Shown here in pieces: positions 18,501-28,081 of a stretch of 64,000 nucleotides of DNA. The stretch lies in assembly GCF_009758125.1 (NCBI RefSeq), contig NZ_WRXO01000005.1, forward strand, positions 434,001 to 498,000, written 5' to 3'. The DNA comes from Chitinophaga oryziterrae. GTDB taxonomy: Bacteria; Bacteroidota; Bacteroidia; Chitinophagales; Chitinophagaceae. The notes beneath the pieces are model-generated. The model was given only the letters and a program-made list of their open reading frames with translations. It searched no databases and was not told where the DNA came from. Position 1 is the stretch's first letter. Every line of letters starts with the position of its first letter. The position numbers were made by a program, and so were the translations under genes.

Positions 18501-19227
18501 TTGTGTGAAATTACTTCCAGGATTTTTATATCGATTTGTTTACAAGAAAAAGACCCTTTACAAGGATCTTTACAACTTACTGGGCTTTCATCCGGGCAAC
18601 TTCGCATTGTATGAAGTGGCGTTAAGTCACCGCTCCAGCAAAGAGAAGTTCCTGGAAAGCAATGAGCGCCTGGAATACCTGGGTGATGCCATCCTCGGCG
18701 CCATTATCGGCGACTATCTCTTTAAAAAATATCCCTACAAAACAGAAGGATATCTTACAGAGATGCGGTCTAAGATAGTGAACCGCCAGCAGTTGAATGA
18801 CATCGCTATCAAAATGGGGTTGCGTAAGCTCACCATTTATGATAAGTACAACAGCTTCCTGAAAATAAGCCAGATCTTCGGTAATACACTGGAAGCGCTG
18901 GTAGGGGCCGTATATCTGGATAAAGGGTATAACCGCACCAAACAATTTGTTCACCAGCGTTTGCTTGTGCCTTATATAGACCTGGAACTGCTTGAAAGTG
19001 TGGAAATGAACCACAAAAACAAGTTGTACGGCTGGGCTAACAAGCATGGTAAAAACCTCGAGTTTGACCTGCTGGAAGAACAGATGGACAATGGCCGCCG
19101 CATCTTTACCGTAGGCGCTGTCGTTGATGGGGAACTGATCTGCAGTGGCAAAGCTTTCAATAAGAAAGACGCCAGCCAGATAGCTGCCCAGCAGGCTATA
19201 GAATTACTTGGCCTGGGAGAAAAATAA
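18466..19227 (+). CDS. rnc: Ribonuclease III
   Basis: The 253-residue product has the RNase III signature ERLEYLGDAILGAIIGDYLF (about 60-79, catalytic Glu/Asp) and the second acidic site in GNTLEALVGAVYLDKGY. A C-terminal dsRNA-binding domain (about 180-250) includes KLYGWANKHGKNLEF and KKDASQIAAQQAIELL. It processes rRNA and other double-stranded RNA. The ATG at 18466 overlaps the end of fabF by 35 bases; GTG 18457 and TTG 18454 are in-frame alternatives, so the exact start is uncertain. Translation is probably coupled to fabF. Confidence 0.95.
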   Translation: MPLLFSKNLLLDCVKLLPGFLYRFVYKKKTLYKDLYNLLGFHPGNFALYEVALSHRSSKEKFLESNERLEYLGDAILGAIIGDYLFKKYPYKTEGYLTEMRSKIVNRQQLNDIAIKMGLRKLTIYDKYNSFLKISQIFGNTLEALVGAVYLDKGYNRTKQFVHQRLLVPYIDLELLESVEMNHKNKLYGWANKHGKNLEFDLLEEQMDNGRRIFTVGAVVDGELICSGKAFNKKDASQIAAQQAIELLGLGEK

Positions 19228-19239
19228 CTCGCCTTCTAT

Positions 19240-19271
19240 GCATCAGTTCTGACTGATGCTCCCATTTCTTT
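19240..19271 (+). terminator. Probable terminator of the acpP-fabF-rnc operon
   Basis: 8-bp stem GCATCAGT / ACTGATGC with a TCTG loop, followed by TCCCATTTCTTT. It is 12 bases past the rnc stop. The T-run is interrupted, so strength is uncertain. The remaining bases to 19508 hold nothing recognised. Confidence 0.55.
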
Positions 19272-19508
19272 GTACCCTCCGATATTATCCAGACTGGCCG
19301 ATTATTTACAACGTGAAGACATGTTGTGAGGAATGCTGTGCGTGCTGTCTTTTTCCTGTTGTATTTTGCGCGGATGCCTCCTGGCTGCAGGCTTTATACT
19401 GAATTGATGAATGGTTAATATCAGTACTATTAAATAAAAAAGCCGGGTATACTTATTCATAGAATACAAAGAAAACGCCGGGACGTGACAACAGTATGTC
19501 AGCAGTCT

Positions 19509-20462
19509 TTACAGATAATATTCTTTCAGTTCCAGCACAAGTAGTTTCATTTGTGTAGTAAGTTCGGCAGGTGTGATAATCTCAACATTATTCCCCCATG
19601 TTAATAGCCAGCGTCCAAATGCGAATAAGCAGGGAAAGAGGAAGGTCATCTCCATACATTCTCCTATTGCCTGTTCTTCTGTAAAGCCGTAAAAGAATTT
19701 GCTTTCTCCTATGCGGCGTGCTGTTGCCTGTGACGCTTTTATCTTAATCAACAGACGGGGGGTGTCTGTTTCCCCATATTTGTCCATATATTCTTTCAGC
19801 GAAATGCGCTTTGTTTTATCATAGGTAGTACTCGTTAAAGTAAGTCCTTTGATACGGTCCATGCGGAAGTCGCGATAGCCCTTGCGCAGTCTGCACCAGG
19901 CAATGAGGTGCCAGGTACCGCTCATGAAGACAATGCCGATAGGCTCTACTTCGCGCTGCGAGAGTGTTTCATTATGATACGCGAAATAATCCAGTTGCAG
20001 TACCAGTTGTTGCCCCAGGCTATGCTGGATATCGCTCATAAAGCGGTTAGGAAACTCTTCCGTAACGGGGGGCCGCCTGCTGACGATCGCAATATTATCT
20101 TCCAGTGATTCGAGGAAATCCTTTTCGGTGCCGCGTAATACTGCCTTTATCTTTTGCATGGCACTACTGAACTGTTTGCGGTTGGAATGGTCGCCCAGGT
20201 GGGTCATCAGTTTTTCGCCTGTGAGCAGTGCTGCGGCTTCTTCCCTGCTGAACATCACAGGTGGCAGGTGATATCCCTCTACCAGGTAGTAACCCGTACC
20301 AGCCTCTGCACCTACTGGCACACCAGCTTCCTGCAGCGCTTTAACGTCCCGGTAAACAGTACGCAGGCTGATATTAAAGCGATCTGCTATTTCAGCAGCT
20401 TTCACTATTTTTTTGCCCTGCAGCTGAATAAGAATGGCAGAAAGACGGTCGATTCTGTTCAT
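19509..20462 (-). CDS. YafY-type HTH/WYL transcriptional regulator
   Basis: The 317-residue product has an N-terminal HTH_11-like winged helix (about 5-55, with FNISLRTVYRDVKALQEAGVPVGAE), a central WYL domain (about 140-220, with LQLDYFAYHNE...EPIGIVFMSGTWHLIAWC and RDFRMDRIKGL) and a C-terminal WCX extension. WYL regulators sense ligands such as nucleic acid fragments or metabolites through this domain. No obvious target gene is adjacent on the same strand, so its regulon is unknown. Confidence 0.93.
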   Translation of the reverse strand: MNRIDRLSAILIQLQGKKIVKAAEIADRFNISLRTVYRDVKALQEAGVPVGAEAGTGYYLVEGYHLPPVMFSREEAAALLTGEKLMTHLGDHSNRKQFSSAMQKIKAVLRGTEKDFLESLEDNIAIVSRRPPVTEEFPNRFMSDIQHSLGQQLVLQLDYFAYHNETLSQREVEPIGIVFMSGTWHLIAWCRLRKGYRDFRMDRIKGLTLTSTTYDKTKRISLKEYMDKYGETDTPRLLIKIKASQATARRIGESKFFYGFTEEQAIGECMEMTFLFPCLFAFGRWLLTWGNNVEIITPAELTTQMKLLVLELKEYYL

Positions 20463-20642
20463 ACAGCAGCAAGTTAGAATAAATATGAAAATATTTACCG
20501 CAGGGATTAAACTTCTGCTATAAGAGCAAGTCTTAGATACAGCAAATATTTGAGAGTAACGGTTTTGAAAGTGTGAAAAAGAAGACTCTGTAAAATATTT
20601 AAGAACTAGATGCTACAGTACAGAATATAGGTTAAATGGTAA

Positions 20643-20674
20643 GCCCCTGCAACTCATTGCGGGGGCCTTTTTTT
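20643..20674 (+). terminator. Orphan intrinsic terminator
   Basis: GCCCC-T-GCA, loop ACTCAT, TGC-G-GGGGC (one T-G wobble), then C and seven T. No plus-strand gene precedes it. A transcript starting in 20470-20600 is implied, but no perfect TAnnTTTG box is seen there. Confidence 0.75.
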
Positions 20675-20743
20675 GCCCTCCCTCCAACCCAAAGAATTTA
20701 TTTTCATTAACTTATAGTTAACAGATATCAAAAGGATTCGTTT

Positions 20744-20830
20744 TACTTTTGGTGTAAGCAAAATTCAAATGAGTTTTTTTAATGGTTAATTTGGGGAGGG
20801 CCTGATTTTCATCAGGCCCCTTTTTATTTT
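20744..20830 (+). ncRNA. Candidate small RNA with own promoter and terminator
   Basis: A -7 box TACTTTTG (20744-20751) is followed by about 45 A/T-rich bases including ATTCAAAT and a T-run, then a perfect 9-bp terminator stem GGGCCTGAT, TTTC loop, ATCAGGCCC (20798-20819), C and TTTTTATTTT. The predicted transcript is about 70 nt. The layout resembles 1101-1176. No reading frame of note lies inside. It could instead be a leader or attenuator ahead of the sigma factor gene at 20916. Confidence 0.4.
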
Positions 20831-20915
20831 GCTACCTTCCTGATCATTTTAGTTTGTAGTTTAGAGTTTCTGGTCTGTCTCTAATGGCGGGCCACAGTAC
20901 TTTAAACCAGGTAAT

Positions 20916-21464
20916 TTGGCGGGCTCCGAAAATATCAATCAAGTAACCAACGAAGAGCGGGAACTGTGGAATGCATTCAGGAAAGGGAATGAACAGGCTT
21001 TCAGTGATATCTACCATCAGTTTTCCGGTACACTTTATAACTATGGATATCACCTGGCTGCTGATGCTGCACTGGTTCAGGATGCTATGCAGGACCTGTT
21101 TTCTGATCTGTGGCGCACACGAAAAAATCTATCTGAAACTACCTCTGTCAAGTATTATTTATTCCGTTCCCTACGCCGTAAGCTGCACCGGCTCTCTGAT
21201 ATCAAACAATTACCGGAAGATCTTTATCCCCTTCAAACAGAATCTGCGGAAACTTTAAGGATACAGGGGGAGGAAGATATATTGCAGCGACAGCATTTAC
21301 AAAGATTAATGGGCCTGTTGCCGGCCAGGCAGCAGGAAGTAATACGATTGCGCTTCTATGATAACTTCAGCTGGGAAGAGATTGCCGGTATATTACAAAT
21401 CAATGAGCAGTCTGTACGGAACCTTGTTCAGCGGGCTGTGGTGAAGTTGCGGGAGTTGTGGTAA
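20916..21464 (+). CDS. ECF RNA polymerase sigma factor (Bacteroidota sigma-70 family)
   Basis: The 182-residue product has a sigma-70 region 2 (about 20-90: F-x-x-IYHQF...DA-x-QDLFSDLW) and a region 4 helix-turn-helix (about 130-180: LPARQQEVIRLRF...SWEEIAGILQINEQSVRNLV). It would direct polymerase to the SusC/SusD locus downstream when released by the FecR protein. No ATG fits: the frame is closed by TAG at 20862-20864, so TTG at 20916 is taken; the nearest in-frame ATG lies inside region 2. FecR follows after 60 bases. Confidence 0.9.
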   Translation: MAGSENINQVTNEERELWNAFRKGNEQAFSDIYHQFSGTLYNYGYHLAADAALVQDAMQDLFSDLWRTRKNLSETTSVKYYLFRSLRRKLHRLSDIKQLPEDLYPLQTESAETLRIQGEEDILQRQHLQRLMGLLPARQQEVIRLRFYDNFSWEEIAGILQINEQSVRNLVQRAVVKLRELW

Positions 21465-21524
21465 AAATATTTCCTTCCAGGTGAGTTAAATTCATCATTT
21501 ACTGTCTTTAGTATAATAATAGCT

Positions 21525-22571
21525 ATGGATTATTCTGTATATGACACAGCAGATTTTGTTTGTAATGATTCTTTTGTAGCATGGATACAGCACGGAGAGC
21601 AGGCAGATTTCTGGAAAACTGTTGAAGAACAATACCCGGAGAAAAGAGCTGCCATGTCAGAGGCAAGAGCGATCATTACAGCTGCCAGCAGTTTACCGGC
21701 CTTTACATTGAAGGATGAGGTGAGTGCAGAGATATGGAATAATATCAGGAAAAAACCTGTTACCCGCTGGTACCGGGCGGCAGCAGCGGCTGCCATTTTT
21801 GCTTTGGCGACCCTGTGGTGGCTGATGCCGCAGCAATCCCATAAAAAGGACTTTGTCTACAGGCAACTGCTGCGAAAGGCGAAGGTGGAACATCCTGTAG
21901 AAGTAGTGAATGAGGGTAAAAAACCGATGGCAGTGAGCCTCCCCGATGGGAGTTCAGTATTGCTGCAACCGGGTGCCCGCCTGAGTTATCCTGCTTGTTT
22001 CAGCCATGGCTGCCATAGAAAGGTATTCCTGTCCGGGGCTGCCTTTTTTGAGATTTACCGGGATGCGAAACAGCCCTTTGTAGTGTATGCCAATGAGATG
22101 ATCATTGATGTACTGGGGACCAGCTTTGCAGTGAAAGCATATGAGGAAGACAGCCTGGTGGAGTTGCTGGTGAAAACAGGGAGAGTAGCGGTATCCGTAC
22201 AATCAACGGACCAGCAGGTGATCCTCACTGCCAATCAGCAGGCCATTTTAACACGGAGTACACTGCTGGTAGACGTGACATCGCTGCAGGAACATAAACC
22301 CCTTGCAGCCACCCTTGAAACGTACTCATTCGTATTTACGGATGCACCGGTAGATAGTGTAATGAAAACGATAGAACAGGCCTACGGTGTGCATATTACT
22401 TATGATAAAGCTTTGCTGGCAGATTGCCGGTTAACTGCATCGCTGTATGATGAGCCATTGTATGAGAAGATCCGCCTGATCTGTAAAGCGCTGGAAGCAA
22501 GTTGTATAATAGAAGGAAACGATATAAAAATATCAGCCAAAGGATGCCATCAAAACGTTATTGAAAATTAA
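21525..22571 (+). CDS. FecR family anti-sigma factor
   Basis: The 348-residue product has a cytosolic N-terminus (about 1-81), one transmembrane helix (about 82-101), a periplasmic FecR domain (about 125-225, with SLPDGSSVLLQPGARLSYP and VLGTSFAVKAYEED) and a C-terminal DUF4974/STN-like domain (about 265-340, FVFTDAPVDSVMKTIEQAYG). It would hold the upstream ECF factor until the STN domain of the SusC at 22733 reports ligand. The cytosolic part is longer than a minimal anti-sigma segment, as is usual in Bacteroidota. Confidence 0.93.
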   Translation: MDYSVYDTADFVCNDSFVAWIQHGEQADFWKTVEEQYPEKRAAMSEARAIITAASSLPAFTLKDEVSAEIWNNIRKKPVTRWYRAAAAAAIFALATLWWLMPQQSHKKDFVYRQLLRKAKVEHPVEVVNEGKKPMAVSLPDGSSVLLQPGARLSYPACFSHGCHRKVFLSGAAFFEIYRDAKQPFVVYANEMIIDVLGTSFAVKAYEEDSLVELLVKTGRVAVSVQSTDQQVILTANQQAILTRSTLLVDVTSLQEHKPLAATLETYSFVFTDAPVDSVMKTIEQAYGVHITYDKALLADCRLTASLYDEPLYEKIRLICKALEASCIIEGNDIKISAKGCHQNVIEN

Positions 22572-22612
22572 ACATCTGCTACAATTATGACAACCATCAC
22601 TTAATGAAAAAA

Positions 22613-22640
22613 AGCCAGCGGTATGGCCGTACCACTGGCT
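22613..22640 (+). promoter_or_regulatory. Hairpin in the SusC leader
   Basis: AGCCAG-C-GGTA, loop TGGCCG, TACC-A-CTGGCT: ten pairs with one mismatch, between the FecR stop and the SusC ATG. No T-run follows, so it is not a terminator. It may mark an mRNA processing or regulatory site separating the FecR and SusC messages. Confidence 0.4.
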
Positions 22641-22732
22641 AATGATCTTCAACCACGTTGCCTTATACCCGCTCCACTGGGATAAGCCAGCCATTCTATT
22701 TCCCACTATTAAATAGGAACACAATCCAAGTT

Positions 22733-25700
22733 ATGAAAAAAAGATTACGAATCCATGATTTAATCCTTCTAGTCATGCGGATAAGCGTATACCAGCTTCT
22801 ATTTGCCACAGTATTAAGTACAATTGCTTTTGCCAAAAAGAGTGATGCTCAGGAAATCTTCAAACAAAAAATATCACTGGACGCAAAGCAACAAACGGTT
22901 GCCAAAGTATTATCACAGATAGAGCAACTTGTTGATGTTAAATTCATTTACATCTCTTCCCTGGTCAGTTCTTCCGGAACGGTGAACGTACAGGTGAAGG
23001 ACCAGCCACTGGGGAAGGTGCTGGACGACCTTTTAACGCCCCTTAAACTGAACTATCAGTTATCTGGCCGGCAGATTATACTTAATCGATTACGCGAGTC
23101 CGCAGAGGGCTTTATGGCAGTCCGGATATCCGGTACGGTCAGTGATGATAAAGGCGTGCCTTTGCCGGGCGTAAGTGTAAAACTAAAAGGCAGCACGGCC
23201 GGTGCTACAACAGATGCCACAGGCAGTTATGGCTTTAACATCCCCGAATATACCGGGACATTGGTATTCAGCTATGTTGGTTTCAACACCAAAGAGGTGG
23301 AGATCAATGGAAAGAATATCATTAATGTAGTCATGGAACTTTCCTCGACTTCGCTGAATGATGTAGTGGTAGTAGGATATGGTGCACAGAAAAAAGAATC
23401 GCTGACCGGTGCCATTGCTTCCGTAAACAGTACAGATATCGGTAGTATTCATGCCGGTGGAACAGTGAGCGCCGGACTGGCAGGTAAGATTGCCGGTGTA
23501 TCCTTCCGGTTGTCTGATGGCCGCCCGGGAGCCAGTGCGTCTATACAGATCCGTAACATGGGTAACCCGTTGTACGTAATAGACGGAATTCAACAGGATG
23601 AAGGACAGTTCAATAATATTGCACCTAATGATATTGAAAGTATCACTGTACTGAAAGATGCCTCTGCCGCTATTTATGGATTGAGGGCTGCGAATGGTGT
23701 AGTTGTGGTGACTACCAAACGCGGTAAATTAGGCAGTCGCAATACCATCAATGTAAATATGTACAGAGGATGGCAGAACTGGACACGTTTCCCTAAAACA
23801 ACGAATGCTTATGAGTGGATGCTGGGGAAAGCAGATGCGGAAATGAACCAGTATGGTCATACTTCTATTACACCGGATGAAATAGAAAAATGGAAGAAGG
23901 GCACAGAGCCCGGATATAAAAGTTTCGACTGGTACAACTTCATTGTAAAAAAGAACGCGCCGCTTACCCAGATGAACCTGAACTTCAGCGGAGGTTCCGA
24001 CAGGATCAATTACTATGTTTCTGCTACTCATCTGAAACAATATTCTGTACTGGGAAGAGAATTCACTTTTGAACGTACCAATATACAGAGTAACGTAGAA
24101 GCACGGGTGTCTGACAATTTTAAGATAGGGGCACAGATCAACGGACGTATCGAAACGAGAGACCAACCGGGTGTACCCGGTGGAGATGATTACTGGGAGG
24201 CCCGTTTTGCCATACTGCGTAACACTCCGATAGAACGCCCTTATGCAAATGATAATCCTGCTTATCCCAATGACATAGGTCATAATAACGAGAACTGGGC
24301 ATTGCAGAATAAGAAGCTGTCTGGTTACTGGCGTAGCGACTGGCGCGTATTGCAAACGAATCTTACCGCAGAATATCAGTTCCCGCTGAAAGGATTAACA
24401 GCACGCGGACTCTTCTCTTATTACTATGCGAATGAGATCATGAACGGACATGAGTATACCTATGACGTATATACGTTCAATCCTTCAGACAGCAGCTATA
24501 AAATAACAGGCGGTAGTTCCAATCCGTACAGGGAAAGGCGTAACCGCACCATCCTGTCTCCTACCGTTCAGGTACAACTGAACTACAACCGTGTGTTTGG
24601 TGCGCATACTGTAGGCGCTACTGTTGTTGCGGAAAGGATCAAGAGAAGGGACCTGAGTTCCTATGTACACTCTGTACCTACTACCAATGATCTCCCTTTG
24701 ATCTATTTCTCTACGATGGATACCTATAATGATGCCGATAATACAGAAGCCCGTTTAGGGTATATCGGCCGTGTCAATTATAATTATGCCAGTAAATATT
24801 TTCTTGAAGTATCTGCCAGAAGGGATGCTTCATGGAAATTCTCTCCTGATAAAAGATGGGGCACTTTCCCTGCAATATCCGGTGGATGGAGAATTACAGA
24901 AGAGAAATTTGTGCAGTCACTGATAGGGCACAATGTATTGAGCGACCTGAAACTAAGGGCTTCCTATGGTAAACTGGGAGATGATGATGTAGGTATTGGG
25001 GCTTATGATTACTTATCAGGATATAATTATAATGCCTCTACAGTGATACTGGATGGTAAGGCTGTGATAGGTTCCAGCAATAAAGGGGTGCCTATCCGGA
25101 ATATCTCCTGGTTTGTCAGTAAAACACTGGATATAGGTGCCGACTTTGGTATCCTGCATAATAAAGTGACAGGTACGGTTGATTATTTCAACAGGAAAAG
25201 GACAGGATTGCTAGGTGCGAAATATGATATCCTGGTGCCTAGTGAACTGGGCTATTCCCTGCCTTCAGAGAATGTGAACAGTGACCAGGTATCTGGTGCG
25301 GAAGCATCGCTGGCTTATGGAGGGAAAGTAAATGATGTGAAGTTCAATATAGGAGGCAATGTATCTTATGCCCGTGCAAAGAATTTACATACTTATAAAC
25401 CTGTTTACAATAACTCACTGGACCATTACCGTAATTCTACACAGGAACGTTACAGTAATACCTTCTGGGGATATGAAGTAAACGGACAATTCCAGTCGCA
25501 GGAACAAATCAATAACTACAAAGTAAATATTGACGGATCAGGTAATAAGACATTATTACCGGGAGACCTGATCTATAAAGATCAGAACAATGATGGGATC
25601 ATTAATGATCTGGACCAGCGCCCAATCGGTTATGGTACCGGCAAAAACCCTATCATCAATTTTGGTATTAATCTCGCTGTTTCCTGGCATGGATTTGATG

Positions 25701-26158
25701 CACGTGCAGATTTTTCCGGAGGTTCAGGTTATTCCTTTAACCGTAATTATGAATTGAGAAACCCTTATCAGAATGGAGGTAACCTGTTGGCGGATATTTA
25801 TAAAGACCGCTGGCACAGGGAAGATCCTTTTGATTTAAACAGCAAATGGATTCCCGGTAAATATCCTGCATTGCGTTTTAATAATGGTGGACATAGCAAC
25901 TACGGCAACAATTCTACCTTCTGGTTAATCAATGTACACTACCTCCGTGCAAGGACCCTGGAGCTGGGCTATACTATTCCTAAAAATATACTCAGCAAGG
26001 CAAAGATAGAAAAGGCCCGTTTCTATATTAATGGTTATAACCTGTTCTCCCTGGACAACATGCATAATGTTGGTATTGATGCGGAGATCACAGATGATAA
26101 CGGTCTTACCTATCCGCAGAGTAAATATGTAAATGTGGGTTTTGAACTTTCGTTTTGA
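22733..26158 (+). CDS. SusC/RagA family TonB-dependent transporter with STN signalling domain
   Basis: The 1141-residue product has a basic N-terminus and hydrophobic export segment (about 10-35), an STN domain (about 45-115, QTVAKVLSQIEQLVDVKFIYIS), a CarboxypepD_reg-like domain (about 128-205), a plug (about 210-330, with KDASAAIYGLRAANGVVVVTTK) and a long barrel ending NVGFELSF. The STN domain couples ligand transport to the FecR/ECF pair upstream. The ATG at 22733 is chosen because export features start there; the frame extends upstream without homology. SusD follows after 19 bases. Confidence 0.96.
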   Translation: MKKRLRIHDLILLVMRISVYQLLFATVLSTIAFAKKSDAQEIFKQKISLDAKQQTVAKVLSQIEQLVDVKFIYISSLVSSSGTVNVQVKDQPLGKVLDDLLTPLKLNYQLSGRQIILNRLRESAEGFMAVRISGTVSDDKGVPLPGVSVKLKGSTAGATTDATGSYGFNIPEYTGTLVFSYVGFNTKEVEINGKNIINVVMELSSTSLNDVVVVGYGAQKKESLTGAIASVNSTDIGSIHAGGTVSAGLAGKIAGVSFRLSDGRPGASASIQIRNMGNPLYVIDGIQQDEGQFNNIAPNDIESITVLKDASAAIYGLRAANGVVVVTTKRGKLGSRNTINVNMYRGWQNWTRFPKTTNAYEWMLGKADAEMNQYGHTSITPDEIEKWKKGTEPGYKSFDWYNFIVKKNAPLTQMNLNFSGGSDRINYYVSATHLKQYSVLGREFTFERTNIQSNVEARVSDNFKIGAQINGRIETRDQPGVPGGDDYWEARFAILRNTPIERPYANDNPAYPNDIGHNNENWALQNKKLSGYWRSDWRVLQTNLTAEYQFPLKGLTARGLFSYYYANEIMNGHEYTYDVYTFNPSDSSYKITGGSSNPYRERRNRTILSPTVQVQLNYNRVFGAHTVGATVVAERIKRRDLSSYVHSVPTTNDLPLIYFSTMDTYNDADNTEARLGYIGRVNYNYASKYFLEVSARRDASWKFSPDKRWGTFPAISGGWRITEEKFVQSLIGHNVLSDLKLRASYGKLGDDDVGIGAYDYLSGYNYNASTVILDGKAVIGSSNKGVPIRNISWFVSKTLDIGADFGILHNKVTGTVDYFNRKRTGLLGAKYDILVPSELGYSLPSENVNSDQVSGAEASLAYGGKVNDVKFNIGGNVSYARAKNLHTYKPVYNNSLDHYRNSTQERYSNTFWGYEVNGQFQSQEQINNYKVNIDGSGNKTLLPGDLIYKDQNNDGIINDLDQRPIGYGTGKNPIINFGINLAVSWHGFDARADFSGGSGYSFNRNYELRNPYQNGGNLLADIYKDRWHREDPFDLNSKWIPGKYPALRFNNGGHSNYGNNSTFWLINVHYLRARTLELGYTIPKNILSKAKIEKARFYINGYNLFSLDNMHNVGIDAEITDDNGLTYPQSKYVNVGFELSF

Positions 26159-26177
26159 TTTTTTAATTACAGAGATA

Positions 26178-28070
26178 ATGAGAAAGCATATTCTTATCAT
26201 ATCATCCTTCCTTATATTCATCTTAGCGTGTAATAAGGACGCCGATTTTTTAAATACTGCTCCCAAAGATATCCTTACTGATGATGCCGTATGGAAGAGT
26301 GAAGACTTAACCTTGTCCGTACTGGCGGATTTGTATAACCGTTATCCGGAACAACAGACCATTACCAACTGGGCAGAGTACACGAATTTTGATGAGGCAT
26401 TCCCTTCTGAAGCCGGTAATTACTGGCGGACCAAACAGGTGGATTATCCCTACGACTGGTGGAACTTATGGGATTATGGATACTTCCGTGACCTGAATCT
26501 TTTTGTGCAAAAATGCCAGGCTGCAGATCAGTTATCTGCTGATGTGCGGAACCGTTTTGTATCAGAAGCAAGATTTCTACGCGCTGCACTTTACTTTGAA
26601 GAAGTAAAGAGAATGGGGGGTGTTCCTCTGATACTGGAGCCTATGGAGTATAACTTCAGCGGAGACCCTACTTACCTGCAACATGCCAGGGCAAAAGAAT
26701 CTGACATCTATGATTTTGTGATTGCTGAAATGGATACTATCAAGGCGATCCTTCCGGATGATGCCAGTATTAAGGCAAGAGCTACCAAAGGACTCGCGCT
26801 GGCCATGCAGGCACGTGCGGCTTTGTATGCCGCCTCTATTGCCAAATATGGTACGAGTACGCCTACGGTTACTTTAGCGGGTGGAGAAGTTGGTATTTCT
26901 GCGGATAAATCTACCGCCTATTATACCAAGGCATTAGCTGCTGCACAGGAAATTATCAGTGGTGGAAAGTATTCCCTGTATAAAAAGAAAACAGAAGATC
27001 TGCAGGACAACTTTGCTTCATTGTTTTATGATAAATCGAATAACCCGGAAGTCATCTTTGCACAGGATTTTAAACTGAAGAGCGGGAAAGTAGAAGACTG
27101 GACATTGAATAATCAGCCCTGGTCTTCCGCTGAAGAACAGCAGGGAGGCAGGGTGAACCCTTCGCTGAACCTGGCACAGTTGTATGAGAAGCTGGATAAT
27201 ACTTATAGTCCTTTCGTTACCAATACCGGCAGTGATTATGTATACTATGATAATCCGCTGGATATTTTTGCAGGCAGGGATGCACGCCTGGGTGGCACCA
27301 TCATTTTGCCCGGTACTAAATTCAAGGGCGTACCACTGGACATATGGGCAGGAGTGATGTACTGGAAAGGCGGTCAGTATAATATTATCACAGGAGATAA
27401 CTTCGGTGATCAGGACAGTATTCCTGTTGCCGGTTCGCCTAAAAGCTCACAGGTAGTAGGCGCGGATGGTCCTGTAGATGGACTGCAATTCAGTGCCCAG
27501 ACGGGGTTCTACGTACGCAAATTTATGGATCAGACCGTAGGTTCCGGACAGATAGGAACAAGAAGTGAAGTATGGTGGGTACGTTACCGTTATGCAGAGG
27601 TGTTACTGAATGCTGCAGAAGCTGCTTTTGAACTGGGGCAAAGCGATGTTGCCGCTACTTACATCAACCAGGTACGTGAAAGGGCCGGATTTACAATACC
27701 ACTTACTACTATTACTTTCGACAGAATTGTACATGAAAGAAGGGTTGAACTGGCATTTGAAGGACATGAGCTGTTTGATAATAAACGCTGGCGTCTGGCA
27801 CATAAAGTATGGAACGGAGAGACGATCAGCGCTGCTGATCTGGTGACGAATATTGGTAAGGCGGATAAGGTAAATACAATGATATACGGGTTATGGCCTT
27901 ATAAAATCTATAATCCGGGGAATGTCAATGATGGCAAATGGGTGTATAAAATCGTGAAGCCATCGAATGTTACTGCGGCGCATCGCTTTAAACTGGGCAA
28001 CTATTATTCCCAGATAGGCTCTGATATCCTCAGTAATAATCCTAAGCTCATTAAAAACCCTAATCAGTAA
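26178..28070 (+). CDS. SusD/RagB family glycan-binding lipoprotein
   Basis: The 630-residue product starts with a lipoprotein signal ending FILAC (Cys18), then the FLNTAPKD-x-LTDDAVW opening of RagB/SusD proteins, TPR-like helices (FVSEARFLRAALYFEEVKRMGGVPLI) and the C-terminal SusD domain (EVWWVRYRYAEVLLNAAEAAFELG...ERRVELAFEGHELFDNKRW). The ATG at 26178 gives a clean lipobox; the frame extends upstream with no signal. It pairs with the preceding SusC. DUF3823 follows after 11 bases. Confidence 0.96.
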   Translation: MRKHILIISSFLIFILACNKDADFLNTAPKDILTDDAVWKSEDLTLSVLADLYNRYPEQQTITNWAEYTNFDEAFPSEAGNYWRTKQVDYPYDWWNLWDYGYFRDLNLFVQKCQAADQLSADVRNRFVSEARFLRAALYFEEVKRMGGVPLILEPMEYNFSGDPTYLQHARAKESDIYDFVIAEMDTIKAILPDDASIKARATKGLALAMQARAALYAASIAKYGTSTPTVTLAGGEVGISADKSTAYYTKALAAAQEIISGGKYSLYKKKTEDLQDNFASLFYDKSNNPEVIFAQDFKLKSGKVEDWTLNNQPWSSAEEQQGGRVNPSLNLAQLYEKLDNTYSPFVTNTGSDYVYYDNPLDIFAGRDARLGGTIILPGTKFKGVPLDIWAGVMYWKGGQYNIITGDNFGDQDSIPVAGSPKSSQVVGADGPVDGLQFSAQTGFYVRKFMDQTVGSGQIGTRSEVWWVRYRYAEVLLNAAEAAFELGQSDVAATYINQVRERAGFTIPLTTITFDRIVHERRVELAFEGHELFDNKRWRLAHKVWNGETISAADLVTNIGKADKVNTMIYGLWPYKIYNPGNVNDGKWVYKIVKPSNVTAAHRFKLGNYYSQIGSDILSNNPKLIKNPNQ

Positions 28071-28081
28071 AAATATTTCAC

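Larger units (their letters stand above)
20463..20915. other. Intergenic region with two orphan plus-strand terminators
   Basis: No coding frame is supported in these 453 bases. Two intrinsic terminators (20643-20674 and 20798-20830) point along the plus strand although the gene to the left is on the minus strand, so they should end short non-coding transcripts. The second has a -7 box in front and is entered as a small RNA candidate. Confidence 0.6.

Noticed and set aside
23729-24355. 208-codon minus-strand frame inside the second SusC gene
   Set aside because: The SusC frame is continuous and conserved in pattern; the antisense translation shows no family features.
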